DNA of 22,768 bases, taken from NCBI GenBank assembly GCA_958402445.1, contig CATXTO010000026.1, positions 1 through 22,768 of the forward strand. The letters are read 5' to 3'. Each line of letters starts with the position of its first letter. Positions within the stretch are counted from its first letter, which is position 1. Source of the stretch: an uncultured Eubacteriales bacterium (GTDB lineage Bacteria > Bacillota > Clostridia > Oscillospirales > Oscillospiraceae). A program made the translations under genes and the position numbers. The notes under the pieces are model-generated. The model saw only the letters and a program-made list of their open reading frames with translations, was not told the origin of the DNA and made no database searches. This document shows positions 7,619 to 14,871 of this stretch, piece after piece.

Positions 7619-7662
7619 GGCTGGACTGACCGGGCGCCTGCGTCCGGTCAGTCCAGCCTTTT
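7619..7662 (+). terminator. Strong Rho-independent terminator
   Basis: A 15-bp perfect stem, GGCTGGACTGACCGG (7619-7633) with CCGGTCAGTCCAGCC (7644-7658), a 10-nt loop, then TTTT. It isolates the DUF11 gene from upstream transcription. What it terminates is unclear, since the CHAP gene ends 350 nt upstream. Confidence 0.85.
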
Positions 7663-7786
7663 GCTCGGATGCGGGCCCGTTATGCGGGGCGGTTCTGCAT
7701 GGTTCCACCCAAGACGTGTCAATGTAACACAATTCCACATAGAATGCCAGAGATAGTGAGAATGTCAAAAACCGCTTATTGCGCGC

Positions 7787-7816
7787 TTGGAAAACGTGCT
7801 TCCTGTAGGCCATAAG
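7787..7816 (+). promoter_or_regulatory. Weak candidate promoter of the DUF11-repeat gene
   Basis: TTGGAA (7787-7792), an 18-bp spacer and CATAAG (7811-7816), each matching four of six consensus bases. The predicted start near 7823 precedes the AAGGAGT ribosome binding site (7834-7840). A sporulation-type sigma factor could instead be used; I found no convincing match. Confidence 0.3.
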
Positions 7817-7847
7817 CGAGACTCTATCCAAATAAGGAGTATGATAA

Positions 7848-10800
7848 ATGGCAACGATATCTGGCAGGGTGATTTTCGACAGGGACAGAAGCGCCACCAT
7901 ATCCGCCGGCGATTCCGGCCTTGCAAATATTCCCGTGGTTCTGCAAAACGTGGCCACGGGAGCGAGACTCACCGTTTTAACAGACGCCGGGGGGAACTAT
8001 AGCTTTCTCAACGTGCCCAACGGCAACTATCGAATCGTGGAATCCTACGGCGCAGCCGGTGGCGTCCCCACACCCGGCGACTTTACCAATGCGGCGGTGG
8101 GGAGCGTCCCCCCGGGCGTCAACCCGCCCATTACCGCCGCGCCCAATCCGCCCACTGGCGCAACCAACCTGGACTCGGTTACGCCGGATACGCTGCTGGT
8201 TACGGTGTCCGGCGCTGATCTAACCAACCAAAATTTTCTCAACGGCCCGGTGATTTACACGCCGATCCAGGCGATCCTGGACCCCTGCGCAATCATTTCC
8301 CCGGAGAATCTGATCCAGGCGGCGGACAACGGGACCTTCGGTACCTTTCCCCAGGGCACGCCGGCCAATACCGGCGCGCCCACCGAGCCCTATCCCGGGG
8401 TCACGCCGGACTTCACCTATGTGCTGCCCAATCCCGCGGTCTATACGCCGTTCGGTGGGGAGTACACCGTGCAGAACATTATGAACAACGCCCTGAGCAC
8501 GGAGATCGGCGCATGGTGGCGCATCGCCGACCATACCCAGGGCAACGAGACGGGCCGGATGATGGTGGTGAACGGCTTTAATCCCGGCGCGGTCTTCTTT
8601 CGGGACGTGGTTGCGGTGCAGCCCAACACCAATTATCTGTTCACCTCGTGGATTTTAAATCTGTTCAGGGTTCCCGGCTACCCAAATCCGGAGCTGGGCG
8701 TGCGCATCCTGGATCAAAACGGCAACGTTCTCTATGACGCGACTCTGGGCATTTTGATCCCCGTGAATGTGAACGCGCCGGAGTGGAGGCAGATCGGCAG
8801 CGTTATCAATTCTCAGAACAACACCAGCCTGACCGTGGAATTCCTCAGCGAGGGTCCCGAGGTGGTGGGAAATGACTACGCCATTGACGATGTCTCCCTC
8901 AACGAGATCCAGGAGCCGCTATTCATCCCGGTCAAAACAGTGAATAGGCAGGTGGCCAACGTGGGCGAGACCGTCCGCTTTACGGTGAGCCTGACCAATA
9001 CCTGCTCCAGCCCACTGACCGACCTGTTCTTTCAGGATATCATCCCCGACGGCCTGGCCTTCGTTCCGGGAAGCGTCGTTGTCAACGGAACAACGGCTCC
9101 GGCCGCCGATCCCAACGCCGGCTTTGCCCTGCCGAACGTAGCTGGCGGGGCAACCGTCACCGTCCTGTTTGACGCCACGGTGGAGCGCGTCCCAACGCCC
9201 AACCCGGCCCGGAACAGAGCCAGAATTCTCTACTCGTATACCCCGGTGGAAGGCGGCATTCCGGGCCGGTTCGACGTAATCTCCAACGAGGTGCCGGTGG
9301 CGGTAAACACCTTGGCGGACGTCTCGGTGGTGAAAACGGCCAGCCCCAGCCCGGCGGTGCCGGGAAGTACTCTGACTTATACCGTCACGGTGGCCAACGG
9401 GGGGCCCTCCCCTGCCGTCAACGTGGTGCTCACGGACGACATTCCCGCCAGCCTTTCCGGGGTGGAGTTCTCCATTGACGGAGGCGCGACCTTCTTCCCC
9501 TGGGTGAGTCCCTACGCCCTGGGTACGCTGACTGCGGGCGCCAGCCGGACCATTCTAATTCGCGGTACGCTCAGCTCCTCCGCGGTTGGCGAAATCACCA
9601 ACACCGCCGTGGTGCGCAGCGATACGCCGGACCCGAATCCGGACAATAACACGTTCACCGTTGTGACGCCCGTGGCGCCCGTGGGCCCCTCGGCGGATCT
9701 GTCCATCCGCAAGACCTCCGCGCCAAACCCCGTGCAGCCCGGCGGGATTCTGACCTATACGCTCACCATCTCAAATGCCGGGCCCGACGCCGCCCAAAAC
9801 GTCACGCTCCGGGACAACGTGCCCGCTGATGTGACGGGGGTGGAGTTCTCTCTGAATCAGGGAGCCACCTGGCAGCCCTGGAGCGGCTCCGTGAATCTCG
9901 GCACGCTGGCCGCGGGTGGACGGATTGTGGTTTTGCTGCGGGGGACAGTGGCCGCCTCGGCAAGTGCCAGTATCCTGAACACCGCCGTCGTGAGCAGCGA
10001 CACGCCGGATCCCGACCCCTCCAACAATTCGGATACCAACCGGACGGACGTAGGGACCTTTGCCGACCTCGCCGTCACCAAGAGCGCCCAGCCCAACCTG
10101 GCCGTCCCTGGCGAGCGGCTCACCTATACCATCACGGTGACCAATTATGGACCGGCCAACGCGGAAAACGTGACGCTTTTTGATACGGCTGCGCCGGAGC
10201 TGTCGGCGGTGGAATTCTCCGTGAACGGGGGCGTCACGTGGAGCGCCTGGGAAAATCCGTATCTTCTGGGACAGCTCGCCGCTGGGCAGAGCAGGACCGT
10301 GCTGATTCGCGGAATTGTAATCGCCTCGGCCTGCGGCGTCATCTCCAATACGGCGGTGGCCACAAGCACCACGCCGGACCCCAACCCAGATAATAATACC
10401 GATACCGTGAATACGCCGGTTCAAATGGGCGCGGACCTGTCCATTCAGAAAACCGCGTTTCCCAATCCGGCGATGCGCTGTCAGCAGGTGGTCTTTACCC
10501 TGACCGTATCCAACGCCGGGCCGGGGACGGCGGAGCGGGTGGTGGTCTTCGACGATTTGCCGCCGGAATTGTGCAGGGCGGTCTATTCCGTGGACCAGGG
10601 CCGGACCTGGCAGCCCTGGACGGGGCGCTATACGGTGGGAAGCCTCCCCGCCCATACCAGCATCTCCATTCTAATTGCCGGCACGGTGAGCGCCTGCGCG
10701 AAATGCGTCATAGGAAACACGGCTTTGGTGTCCTCCTCCACAGCAGACCCCAATCCTGACAATAATACGGCCTCCGTATCGGTCAGCCTTTGGGTATGCG

Positions 10801-10859
10801 ATTGCCGCGACACGAAGCCGGAGCCTTGCAAAAAAGAGAAGCCGTCCTGCAATTCCTAA
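7848..10859 (+). CDS. Large DUF11-repeat surface-type protein without signal peptide (1003 aa)
   Basis: Residues 3-130 resemble an SdrD-B/carboxypeptidase-regulatory-like beta-sandwich (GRVIFDRD..., DAGGNYSFLNVPNGNYRIVE). Residues about 134-361 look like a carbohydrate-binding-type jelly roll ending GNDYAIDDVSL. Five DUF11-type repeats follow, a divergent one at about 362-489 and four close copies starting at residues 490, 616, 739 and 862 (ADLS..KTA.PNPA...YT.TV.NAGP, then NTA.V.S.TPDPNPDNNT). The protein ends in a lysine/cysteine-rich tail (VCDCRDTKPEPCKKEKPSC). DUF11 proteins are usually extracellular. This one has no N-terminal signal, no LPxTG and no transmembrane segment, and cysteines increase towards the C-terminus. 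The start is firm (AAGGAGT 7 nt before ATG). An outer spore-layer structural protein cross-linked by disulfides is a reasonable inference; a non-classically exported adhesin is the alternative. Confidence 0.85.
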   Translation: MATISGRVIFDRDRSATISAGDSGLANIPVVLQNVATGARLTVLTDAGGNYSFLNVPNGNYRIVESYGAAGGVPTPGDFTNAAVGSVPPGVNPPITAAPNPPTGATNLDSVTPDTLLVTVSGADLTNQNFLNGPVIYTPIQAILDPCAIISPENLIQAADNGTFGTFPQGTPANTGAPTEPYPGVTPDFTYVLPNPAVYTPFGGEYTVQNIMNNALSTEIGAWWRIADHTQGNETGRMMVVNGFNPGAVFFRDVVAVQPNTNYLFTSWILNLFRVPGYPNPELGVRILDQNGNVLYDATLGILIPVNVNAPEWRQIGSVINSQNNTSLTVEFLSEGPEVVGNDYAIDDVSLNEIQEPLFIPVKTVNRQVANVGETVRFTVSLTNTCSSPLTDLFFQDIIPDGLAFVPGSVVVNGTTAPAADPNAGFALPNVAGGATVTVLFDATVERVPTPNPARNRARILYSYTPVEGGIPGRFDVISNEVPVAVNTLADVSVVKTASPSPAVPGSTLTYTVTVANGGPSPAVNVVLTDDIPASLSGVEFSIDGGATFFPWVSPYALGTLTAGASRTILIRGTLSSSAVGEITNTAVVRSDTPDPNPDNNTFTVVTPVAPVGPSADLSIRKTSAPNPVQPGGILTYTLTISNAGPDAAQNVTLRDNVPADVTGVEFSLNQGATWQPWSGSVNLGTLAAGGRIVVLLRGTVAASASASILNTAVVSSDTPDPDPSNNSDTNRTDVGTFADLAVTKSAQPNLAVPGERLTYTITVTNYGPANAENVTLFDTAAPELSAVEFSVNGGVTWSAWENPYLLGQLAAGQSRTVLIRGIVIASACGVISNTAVATSTTPDPNPDNNTDTVNTPVQMGADLSIQKTAFPNPAMRCQQVVFTLTVSNAGPGTAERVVVFDDLPPELCRAVYSVDQGRTWQPWTGRYTVGSLPAHTSISILIAGTVSACAKCVIGNTALVSSSTADPNPDNNTASVSVSLWVCDCRDTKPEPCKKEKPSCNS

Positions 10860-10906
10860 AGGCAGTGCGTGCAGGCAGTGGCTGGAAGGCAAGAGGGGAA
10901 ACCCCA

Positions 10907-10941
10907 GGCCGGAGCAAAGCTCGCTTTGCTCCGGCCTTTTT
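10907..10941 (+). terminator. Rho-independent terminator of the DUF11-repeat gene
   Basis: A 13-bp perfect stem, GGCCGGAGCAAAG (10907-10919) with CTTTGCTCCGGCC (10924-10936), loop CTCG, then TTTTT. It lies about 50 nt past the stop codon. Confidence 0.95.
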
Positions 10942-11005
10942 CCTGTGCAGCAAGCTTTGGGGTGAGCGCTGTTTACCCGAACAGGGTACGGCGTGATTCA
11001 GAGAA

Positions 11006-11221
11006 TGTAGGGGCGGTCTTTGGTCGCCCGCGGGCGTGCGAAGCACGCCCCTACAGAATGATGATCGAAGGTACGGTGTGGGGGCGGCCATGGCCGCCCG
11101 CCGGGAATGTCCGTTCAATATGGGGATGAAGGGGCGAGCTGTGGTCGCCTGCGGGCGTGCGAAGCACGCCCCTACAAAATGATGATCGAAGGTACGGTGT
11201 GGGGGCGGCCCATGGCCGACC
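11006..11221. repeat. REP/BIME-like repeat cluster (cluster D), inverted relative to array E
   Basis: A compact element runs from GTAG 11007 to CTAC 11051-11054, with stems GGGCGGTC/GGTCGCCC and GGGCGTGC/GCACGCCC. A linker and a further hairpin follow (GGGCGGCC/GGCCGCCC around 11082-11099). The block of right hairpin, CTACA, AATGATGATCGAAGGTACGG linker and GGGGGCGGCC recurs about 121 bp later, at 11151-11217. The linker is the reverse complement of the one in array E (12757-13058), so the LysM-GH18 gene is bracketed by inverted copies. Confidence 0.88.
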
Positions 11222-11240
11222 GCTGGGAGATTTTTCGAAC

Positions 11241-11358
11241 TTGCTCGCCGGGGGACGAGGGCAATCTGCTCCGGCACGTCCACATGACCGTTCTCTCCAA
11301 CTACAAAACAGCACCGGGGGTACCCCGGCCAGTTTTGGGCGAACCGGTGCCAGCCCAA
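11241..11358 (+). other. Structured non-coding segment upstream of the LysM-GH18 gene
   Basis: Between the repeats and the gene there are several short inverted repeats: TTGCTCG (11241-11247) with CGAGGGCAA (11256-11264); CCGGGG/CCCCGG (11314-11328); GCACCGG (11311-11317) with CCGGTGC (11344-11350); and TTGGGC (11335-11340) with GCCCAA (11353-11358). The last two are interlocked like a pseudoknot, and the second and third are mutually exclusive. It could be a leader RNA or chance in GC-rich DNA. A poor promoter match (TTGGGC-17-AATAAG) overlaps it. Confidence 0.3.
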
Positions 11359-11422
11359 ATAAGTGGCCCCCGGGAGTAGCACGTTTGCCCGCTCGCGCAT
11401 AAACTGCCACAGGAGGTATGCT

Positions 11423-12712
11423 ATGATGCGAATCCATGTCGTACATGCAGGGGAATCGCTGTATTCGATTTCCAAACGCTATGGCGTCTCGGTGGCCGCA
11501 ATCGCCCTGGCCAACCAGCTCAATCCCGCGGATACGCTGGTGATCGGTCAGGCGCTGGTCATCCCGGTCAACGAGACCTATTACTTTGTTCAGCCCGGAG
11601 ACTCACTGTATCAAATCGCCCGGCGCTTTGGCGTCAGTGTGGAACGTCTGGCGGAAATCAATGGGATCGATCCGTCTGAGCCCCTTTCCATCGGGTTCCG
11701 CCTCTTTATCCCGCAGGCGGAAAAAACAGAGATTGAAACCAACGCCTATGCAGAGGCCCAGAACGGAGTCATCCCCGAGGGTGTGATCGCGTCCGTGGCG
11801 GAGCACGCGCCCCTTTTGACCTATGTGGCCCCCTTCAGCTTCGAGGCCAGAGCGGACGGGAGCCTTTCCCCGCTGGACGTATCCGCCGTGCAGGCGGCAG
11901 TGGCGGACAGCGGAGCCGTCCTGATGATGGCCGTGACCAACCTGGAAAACGGCAGATTCAGCGACACCCTGGGACAGGAAATTCTCGGCAGTGAGCAGGT
12001 GCAGGATACGCTGCTCGATAACATCGTGAACACCGCCAGGGAGGCGGGCTTCCGGGACATCCATTTCGATTTCGAGTATCTGCGGCCTGAGGACCGGGAA
12101 AACTACAACGCCTTTTTGCGCAAGGCCGCAGCCCGGCTCCATCAGGAGGGCTTGCTCATGTCAACGGCCCTGGCCCCCAAGACCAGCGACCAGCAAACAG
12201 GTCCGTGGTACTCCGCCCACGACTACGCGACCCATGGCGAGGTGGCGGACTTTGTGGTGATCATGACCTATGAGTGGGGCTACAGCGGCGGTCCCCCCAT
12301 GCCGGTCTCTCCCATAGGGCCCGTGCGGGAGGTACTAGAATATGCCGTCAGCGTAATTCCCCCGGAGAAAATCATGATGGGCCAGAACCTTTACGGGTAT
12401 GATTGGACCTTGCCCTACGAGAAGGGTGGGGAGTACGCCCGCGCCATCAGCCCCCAGGCGGCGATTGCCCTTGCCCGGGAGAACAACGCCGCCATAGAAT
12501 ATGACGAGACCGCCCAGGCCCCGTATTTCCATTACTGGGACGCAAACCGGAAGGAGCACGTTGTCTGGTTTGAGGACGCCAGGTCCATCAGCGCCAAGTT
12601 CGACCTGCTGCAGGAATTGGGACTCCGGGGCATCAGCTATTGGAAGCTGGGCCTGCCCTTCCCGCAGAACTGGCTTTTGCTGGAAAACCGGTTCCAGATC
12701 AAGAAGCAATAA
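11423..12712 (+). CDS. LysM-LysM-GH18 spore-type glycosidase (YaaH/SleL-like)
   Basis: 429 residues with two N-terminal LysM domains (about 4-48, starting IHVVHAGESLYSISKRYGVS, and 53-97, starting YYFVQPGDSLYQIARRFGVS) and a glycoside hydrolase family 18 domain (about 120-429). The GH18 catalytic strand is DIHFDFEYL, with D212, D216 and the acid/base E218. This is the layout of Bacillus YaaH/SleL, N-acetylglucosaminidases that cut spore cortex during germination and reach the spore coat without a signal peptide. There is likewise none here. AGGAGGT (11411-11417) serves ATG 11423 or ATG 11426. It lies between two repeat clusters, next to the DUF11 protein but behind its terminator, so the two are not one operon. 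A general peptidoglycan hydrolase is possible but less likely without a secretion signal. Confidence 0.92.
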   Translation: MMRIHVVHAGESLYSISKRYGVSVAAIALANQLNPADTLVIGQALVIPVNETYYFVQPGDSLYQIARRFGVSVERLAEINGIDPSEPLSIGFRLFIPQAEKTEIETNAYAEAQNGVIPEGVIASVAEHAPLLTYVAPFSFEARADGSLSPLDVSAVQAAVADSGAVLMMAVTNLENGRFSDTLGQEILGSEQVQDTLLDNIVNTAREAGFRDIHFDFEYLRPEDRENYNAFLRKAAARLHQEGLLMSTALAPKTSDQQTGPWYSAHDYATHGEVADFVVIMTYEWGYSGGPPMPVSPIGPVREVLEYAVSVIPPEKIMMGQNLYGYDWTLPYEKGGEYARAISPQAAIALARENNAAIEYDETAQAPYFHYWDANRKEHVVWFEDARSISAKFDLLQELGLRGISYWKLGLPFPQNWLLLENRFQIKKQ

Positions 12713-12756
12713 AGCGCAGAGATTCAGGCCGCCCCTACAGTTCTATTTAAAGAATC

Positions 12757-13058
12757 TGTAGGGGCGTGCTTTGCACATCCGTGGGCGGCCACGGGCCGCC
12801 CCCACACCGTACCTTCGATCATCGTCCTGTAGGGGCGTGCTTTGCACGCCCGCGGGCGACCACAGGTCGCCCCCACACCGTACCTTCGGTCATCGTCCTG
12901 TAGGGGCGTGCTTCGCACGCCCGCGGGCGACCGCAGGTCGCCCCTACATCCCATATTTGACGGACTTTCCCAGCGGACCGCCCCCGCACTGCACTCTCGA
13001 GCTTATGCTGTAGGGGCGTGCTTCGCACGCCCGCGGGCGGCCGCAGGTCGCCCCCACA
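12757..13058. repeat. Four compact REP/BIME-like elements (array E)
   Basis: Elements start TGTAG at 12757, 12828, 12899 and 13009, giving periods of 71, 71 and 110 bp. Each is about 50 bp: GTAG, stem GGGCGTGC, loop TTT/TTC, stem GCACGCCC, then immediately GGGCGACC, loop ACA/GCA, stem GGTCGCCC, ending CCTACA or CCCACA. Unlike arrays A, B and G they lack the inner spacer between the two hairpins, so this is the minimal form. Elements are separated by ACCGTACCTTCGATCATCG-like linkers. The gap 12713-13207 holds nothing else except the hairpin at 13103. Confidence 0.93.
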
Positions 13059-13102
13059 TTCTATTACGGAAAGGCCGCCGCAGAGAAATAAAGCCCAAAC
13101 CG

Positions 13103-13146
13103 CAGGAAAGAGCGTGTCAACCGCCTGGTTGACACGCTCTTTCCTG
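13103..13146. terminator. Very long perfect hairpin, probable bidirectional terminator
   Basis: A 20-bp perfect stem from CAGGAAAGAGCGTGTCAACC (13103-13122) with its complement at 13127-13146, and loop GCCT. It lies between the convergent LysM-GH18 gene and dapF. Each strand shows only CTCTTTCCTG at the stem end, not a clean T-tract, so efficiency is uncertain. Confidence 0.65.
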
Positions 13147-13207
13147 AGCAAGGCCGGCCACTGCGCCGTATGAAGTAGACAGGTTACAGGGCCTGGGAGC
13201 CGCAAGA

Positions 13208-14035
13208 TCAATCTGGAAGCAGCTCATCGGGGAACTCCCCCTTGCAGACGATATCCGTAGGCCCGGTGAGGTAAAGGCCGGCCACCCGGCCCTGGTCCTG
13301 TTCCACGTCAACCAGCAGCGTGCCGCCGGGATTCTCTACCCGGACCTCCCGGCCCGTGACTCTGCCCTGCACGGTGAGCAGCGCCGCCAGAGACCCGGAG
13401 CCGGTGCCGCAGGCCTCCGTAAAGTCCTCCACGCCCCGCTCGTAGGTGCGCAGCGCCACATGGTCCGGACCCAAAATCTCGTAAAAGTTCACGTTGGCTC
13501 CCTTGGGAAAGGCGGGGTCAAAGCGCAGCGCCCGGCCCCGGGGCAGAAGCGCCTGCCGGGATAGCTGCGCCAAGCCGCTTACCTGCACCAGGGCGTGAGG
13601 CAGGCCGGGGCTGCCCAGCTCCACATAGCCGCAAACCCCGCCGCCTGTGGGCCGCGCCGGATCCAGCACCGTGGGATTGTTGAGCCGGACTCGGTATGTA
13701 TTGCGGCCCAGCCGCCATCCCGTCACCAGGCCCGCCGTGGTCTCCACTCGCTGAATGTCCCCGGCCAGACCCCGCTCCCAGCCGTACCGGCAGATACACC
13801 GGGCGCCGTTGCCGCACATCTCGCCCGCGGAACCGTCGGCGTTGAAAAACAGCATCCGAAAATCCCCCCCCGCCAGGGGGGAATCCACGGCCATGAGGCC
13901 GTCCGCGCCAATGGACATCCTGCGGCGGCACACCAGCCGGGCAATCTTTTGCAGCCGGTCCGGACTGGCGCCCAGGGCCCGGTTGTCCACTAGGACAAAG
14001 TCGTTGCCCGCGCCGGTCATCTTCCAAAATTCCAT
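13208..14035 (-). CDS. dapF: Diaminopimelate epimerase
   Basis: Converts LL- to meso-diaminopimelate, supplying lysine and peptidoglycan synthesis in the cytoplasm. The 275 residues match the family length. Both catalytic cysteines are visible: C74 in NADGSAGEMCGNGARC and C209 in DFTEACGTGSGS. The N-terminal TGAGNDFVLVDN and the YERGVEDFTEACGTG stretch are typical. ATG 14035 has AGGAGGTG at good spacing. It is the last gene of the minus-strand block and follows sir2 by 119 bp, with a candidate promoter in that gap, so it may be expressed both by read-through and on its own. Confidence 0.95.
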   Translation of the reverse strand: MEFWKMTGAGNDFVLVDNRALGASPDRLQKIARLVCRRRMSIGADGLMAVDSPLAGGDFRMLFFNADGSAGEMCGNGARCICRYGWERGLAGDIQRVETTAGLVTGWRLGRNTYRVRLNNPTVLDPARPTGGGVCGYVELGSPGLPHALVQVSGLAQLSRQALLPRGRALRFDPAFPKGANVNFYEILGPDHVALRTYERGVEDFTEACGTGSGSLAALLTVQGRVTGREVRVENPGGTLLVDVEQDQGRVAGLYLTGPTDIVCKGEFPDELLPD

Positions 14036-14082
14036 TGCACACCTCCTGCAAGGCCGCCCTGTGCAAGCGGCCTACCGGGACT

Positions 14083-14110
14083 ATCCTAGCACAGCCGGGA
14101 GAAATGTCCA
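14083..14110 (-). promoter_or_regulatory. Candidate promoter of dapF
   Basis: Minus strand: TGGACA (complement of 14105-14110), a 16-bp spacer and TAGGAT (complement of 14083-14088). Between it and the start codon lies a hairpin, AGGCCGC/GCGGCCT (14051-14073), just upstream of the ribosome binding site. An imperfect hairpin at 14113-14141 could end the sir2 transcript but lacks a T-tract. Confidence 0.42.
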
Positions 14111-14154
14111 GAGGATTTCCTGCCCTCCGGTGGGCAAATCCTGCGCAATCGGCT

Positions 14155-14871
14155 TCAAAGCTGGGAAAAGACCTCGCCCAGGCTCTGGTGCAGCACCAGG
14201 TTGGCATAGCCGTCATAGGGCGTGGGGTCCCGGTTGAGGAGCACCAAGCGGTCGCCCTGGTAATACTGAATTAGGCCCGCCGCCGGATACACCGTGAGAC
14301 TAGTGCCCGCCACGATCATGAGATCCGCCCGCCGGATCGCGCTCACGCTCTGGGCCAGGATCTCCTGGTCCAGACTCTCCTCATATAAAACCACATCCGG
14401 CTTCACAATGCCTCCACAGGGGCACAGAGGGACGCCCCGGGCGTTCTTCACATACTCCGCCGGATGAGATTTTCCGCATCTTTGGCAGTAATTTCGCAGG
14501 ACGCTCCCGTGGAGCTCATACACCCGGCGGCTCCCCGCCTTCTGATGAAGGCCGTCGATGTTCTGGGTCACCACCGCCAGGAGCTTTCCGTCCTGCTCCC
14601 ATTGGGCCAGCTTCCGGTGGGTGATATTGGGCGAAAAGCCCAGAGGCAGCATTTTCTCCCGATAGAACCGGAAGAAGTAGGCCGGGTTCTGCGCAAAGAA
14701 GCTGTGGCTGATGATAGTTTCCGGGGGGTAGTCGAATTTTTGATGGTACAGGCCGTCCACGCTGCGGAAATCCGGGATGCCGGACTCGGTGGAGACGCCT
14801 GCGCCTCCAAAAAAGACGATTTTCCCGCTTTCATCGACCCACTGTTTCAGGGTCGCAATTGGGCTGTTCAC
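14155..14871 (-). CDS. NAD-dependent protein deacylase, Sir2 family
   Basis: 238 residues. Sirtuins remove acetyl or other acyl groups from lysines, consuming NAD+. The NAD-binding motif GGAGVSTESGIPDFRS begins at residue 22, TQNIDGLH at 102, the catalytic histidine is H121 in ELHGS, and the zinc ligands are C129, C132, C150 and C152. GTG 14871 is chosen because GGAGG lies 9 nt upstream on the minus strand and homologues start about 20 residues before the GAG motif. The frame stays open to 15189, but that part is antisense-frame overlap with trmD. The gene overlaps the 3' end of trmD by 41 nt, which implies cotranscription and translational coupling. It could be called cobB, but the substrate class is not readable. 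Confidence 0.9.
   Translation of the reverse strand: MNSPIATLKQWVDESGKIVFFGGAGVSTESGIPDFRSVDGLYHQKFDYPPETIISHSFFAQNPAYFFRFYREKMLPLGFSPNITHRKLAQWEQDGKLLAVVTQNIDGLHQKAGSRRVYELHGSVLRNYCQRCGKSHPAEYVKNARGVPLCPCGGIVKPDVVLYEESLDQEILAQSVSAIRRADLMIVAGTSLTVYPAAGLIQYYQGDRLVLLNRDPTPYDGYANLVLHQSLGEVFSQL

Noticed and set aside
7738..7746. Sigma-K-like -10 CATAGAATG upstream of the DUF11 gene
   Set aside because: No matching -35 element at the right distance; a lone short motif is not evidence.
9771..10655. Minus-strand 294-codon frame opposite the DUF11 gene
   Set aside because: Antisense shadow caused by codon bias of the repeat protein; no ribosome binding site or motif.
11380..11406. Sigma-K-like promoter (GCAC...CATAAACTG) before the LysM-GH18 gene
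   Set aside because: Spacing is short, and the start site would fall on the AGGAGG ribosome binding site, leaving no usable leader.
10783..11475. Minus-strand 230-codon frame across the DUF11 terminator, repeats and the LysM gene start
   Set aside because: It crosses a strong terminator and the repeats. The middle part (GATYLGWHRFAQNWPGYPRC region) looks somewhat protein-like, but I recognise no family and see no start signal.
1..13058. Tandem arrays as possible CRISPR
   Set aside because: Repeat units carry two GC-rich hairpins, linkers are themselves repeated and not unique spacers, and no cas genes are present.
13518..14216. 232-codon minus-strand frame overlapping dapF
   Set aside because: Same-strand alternative frame of dapF; no conserved motif, while dapF itself is intact.
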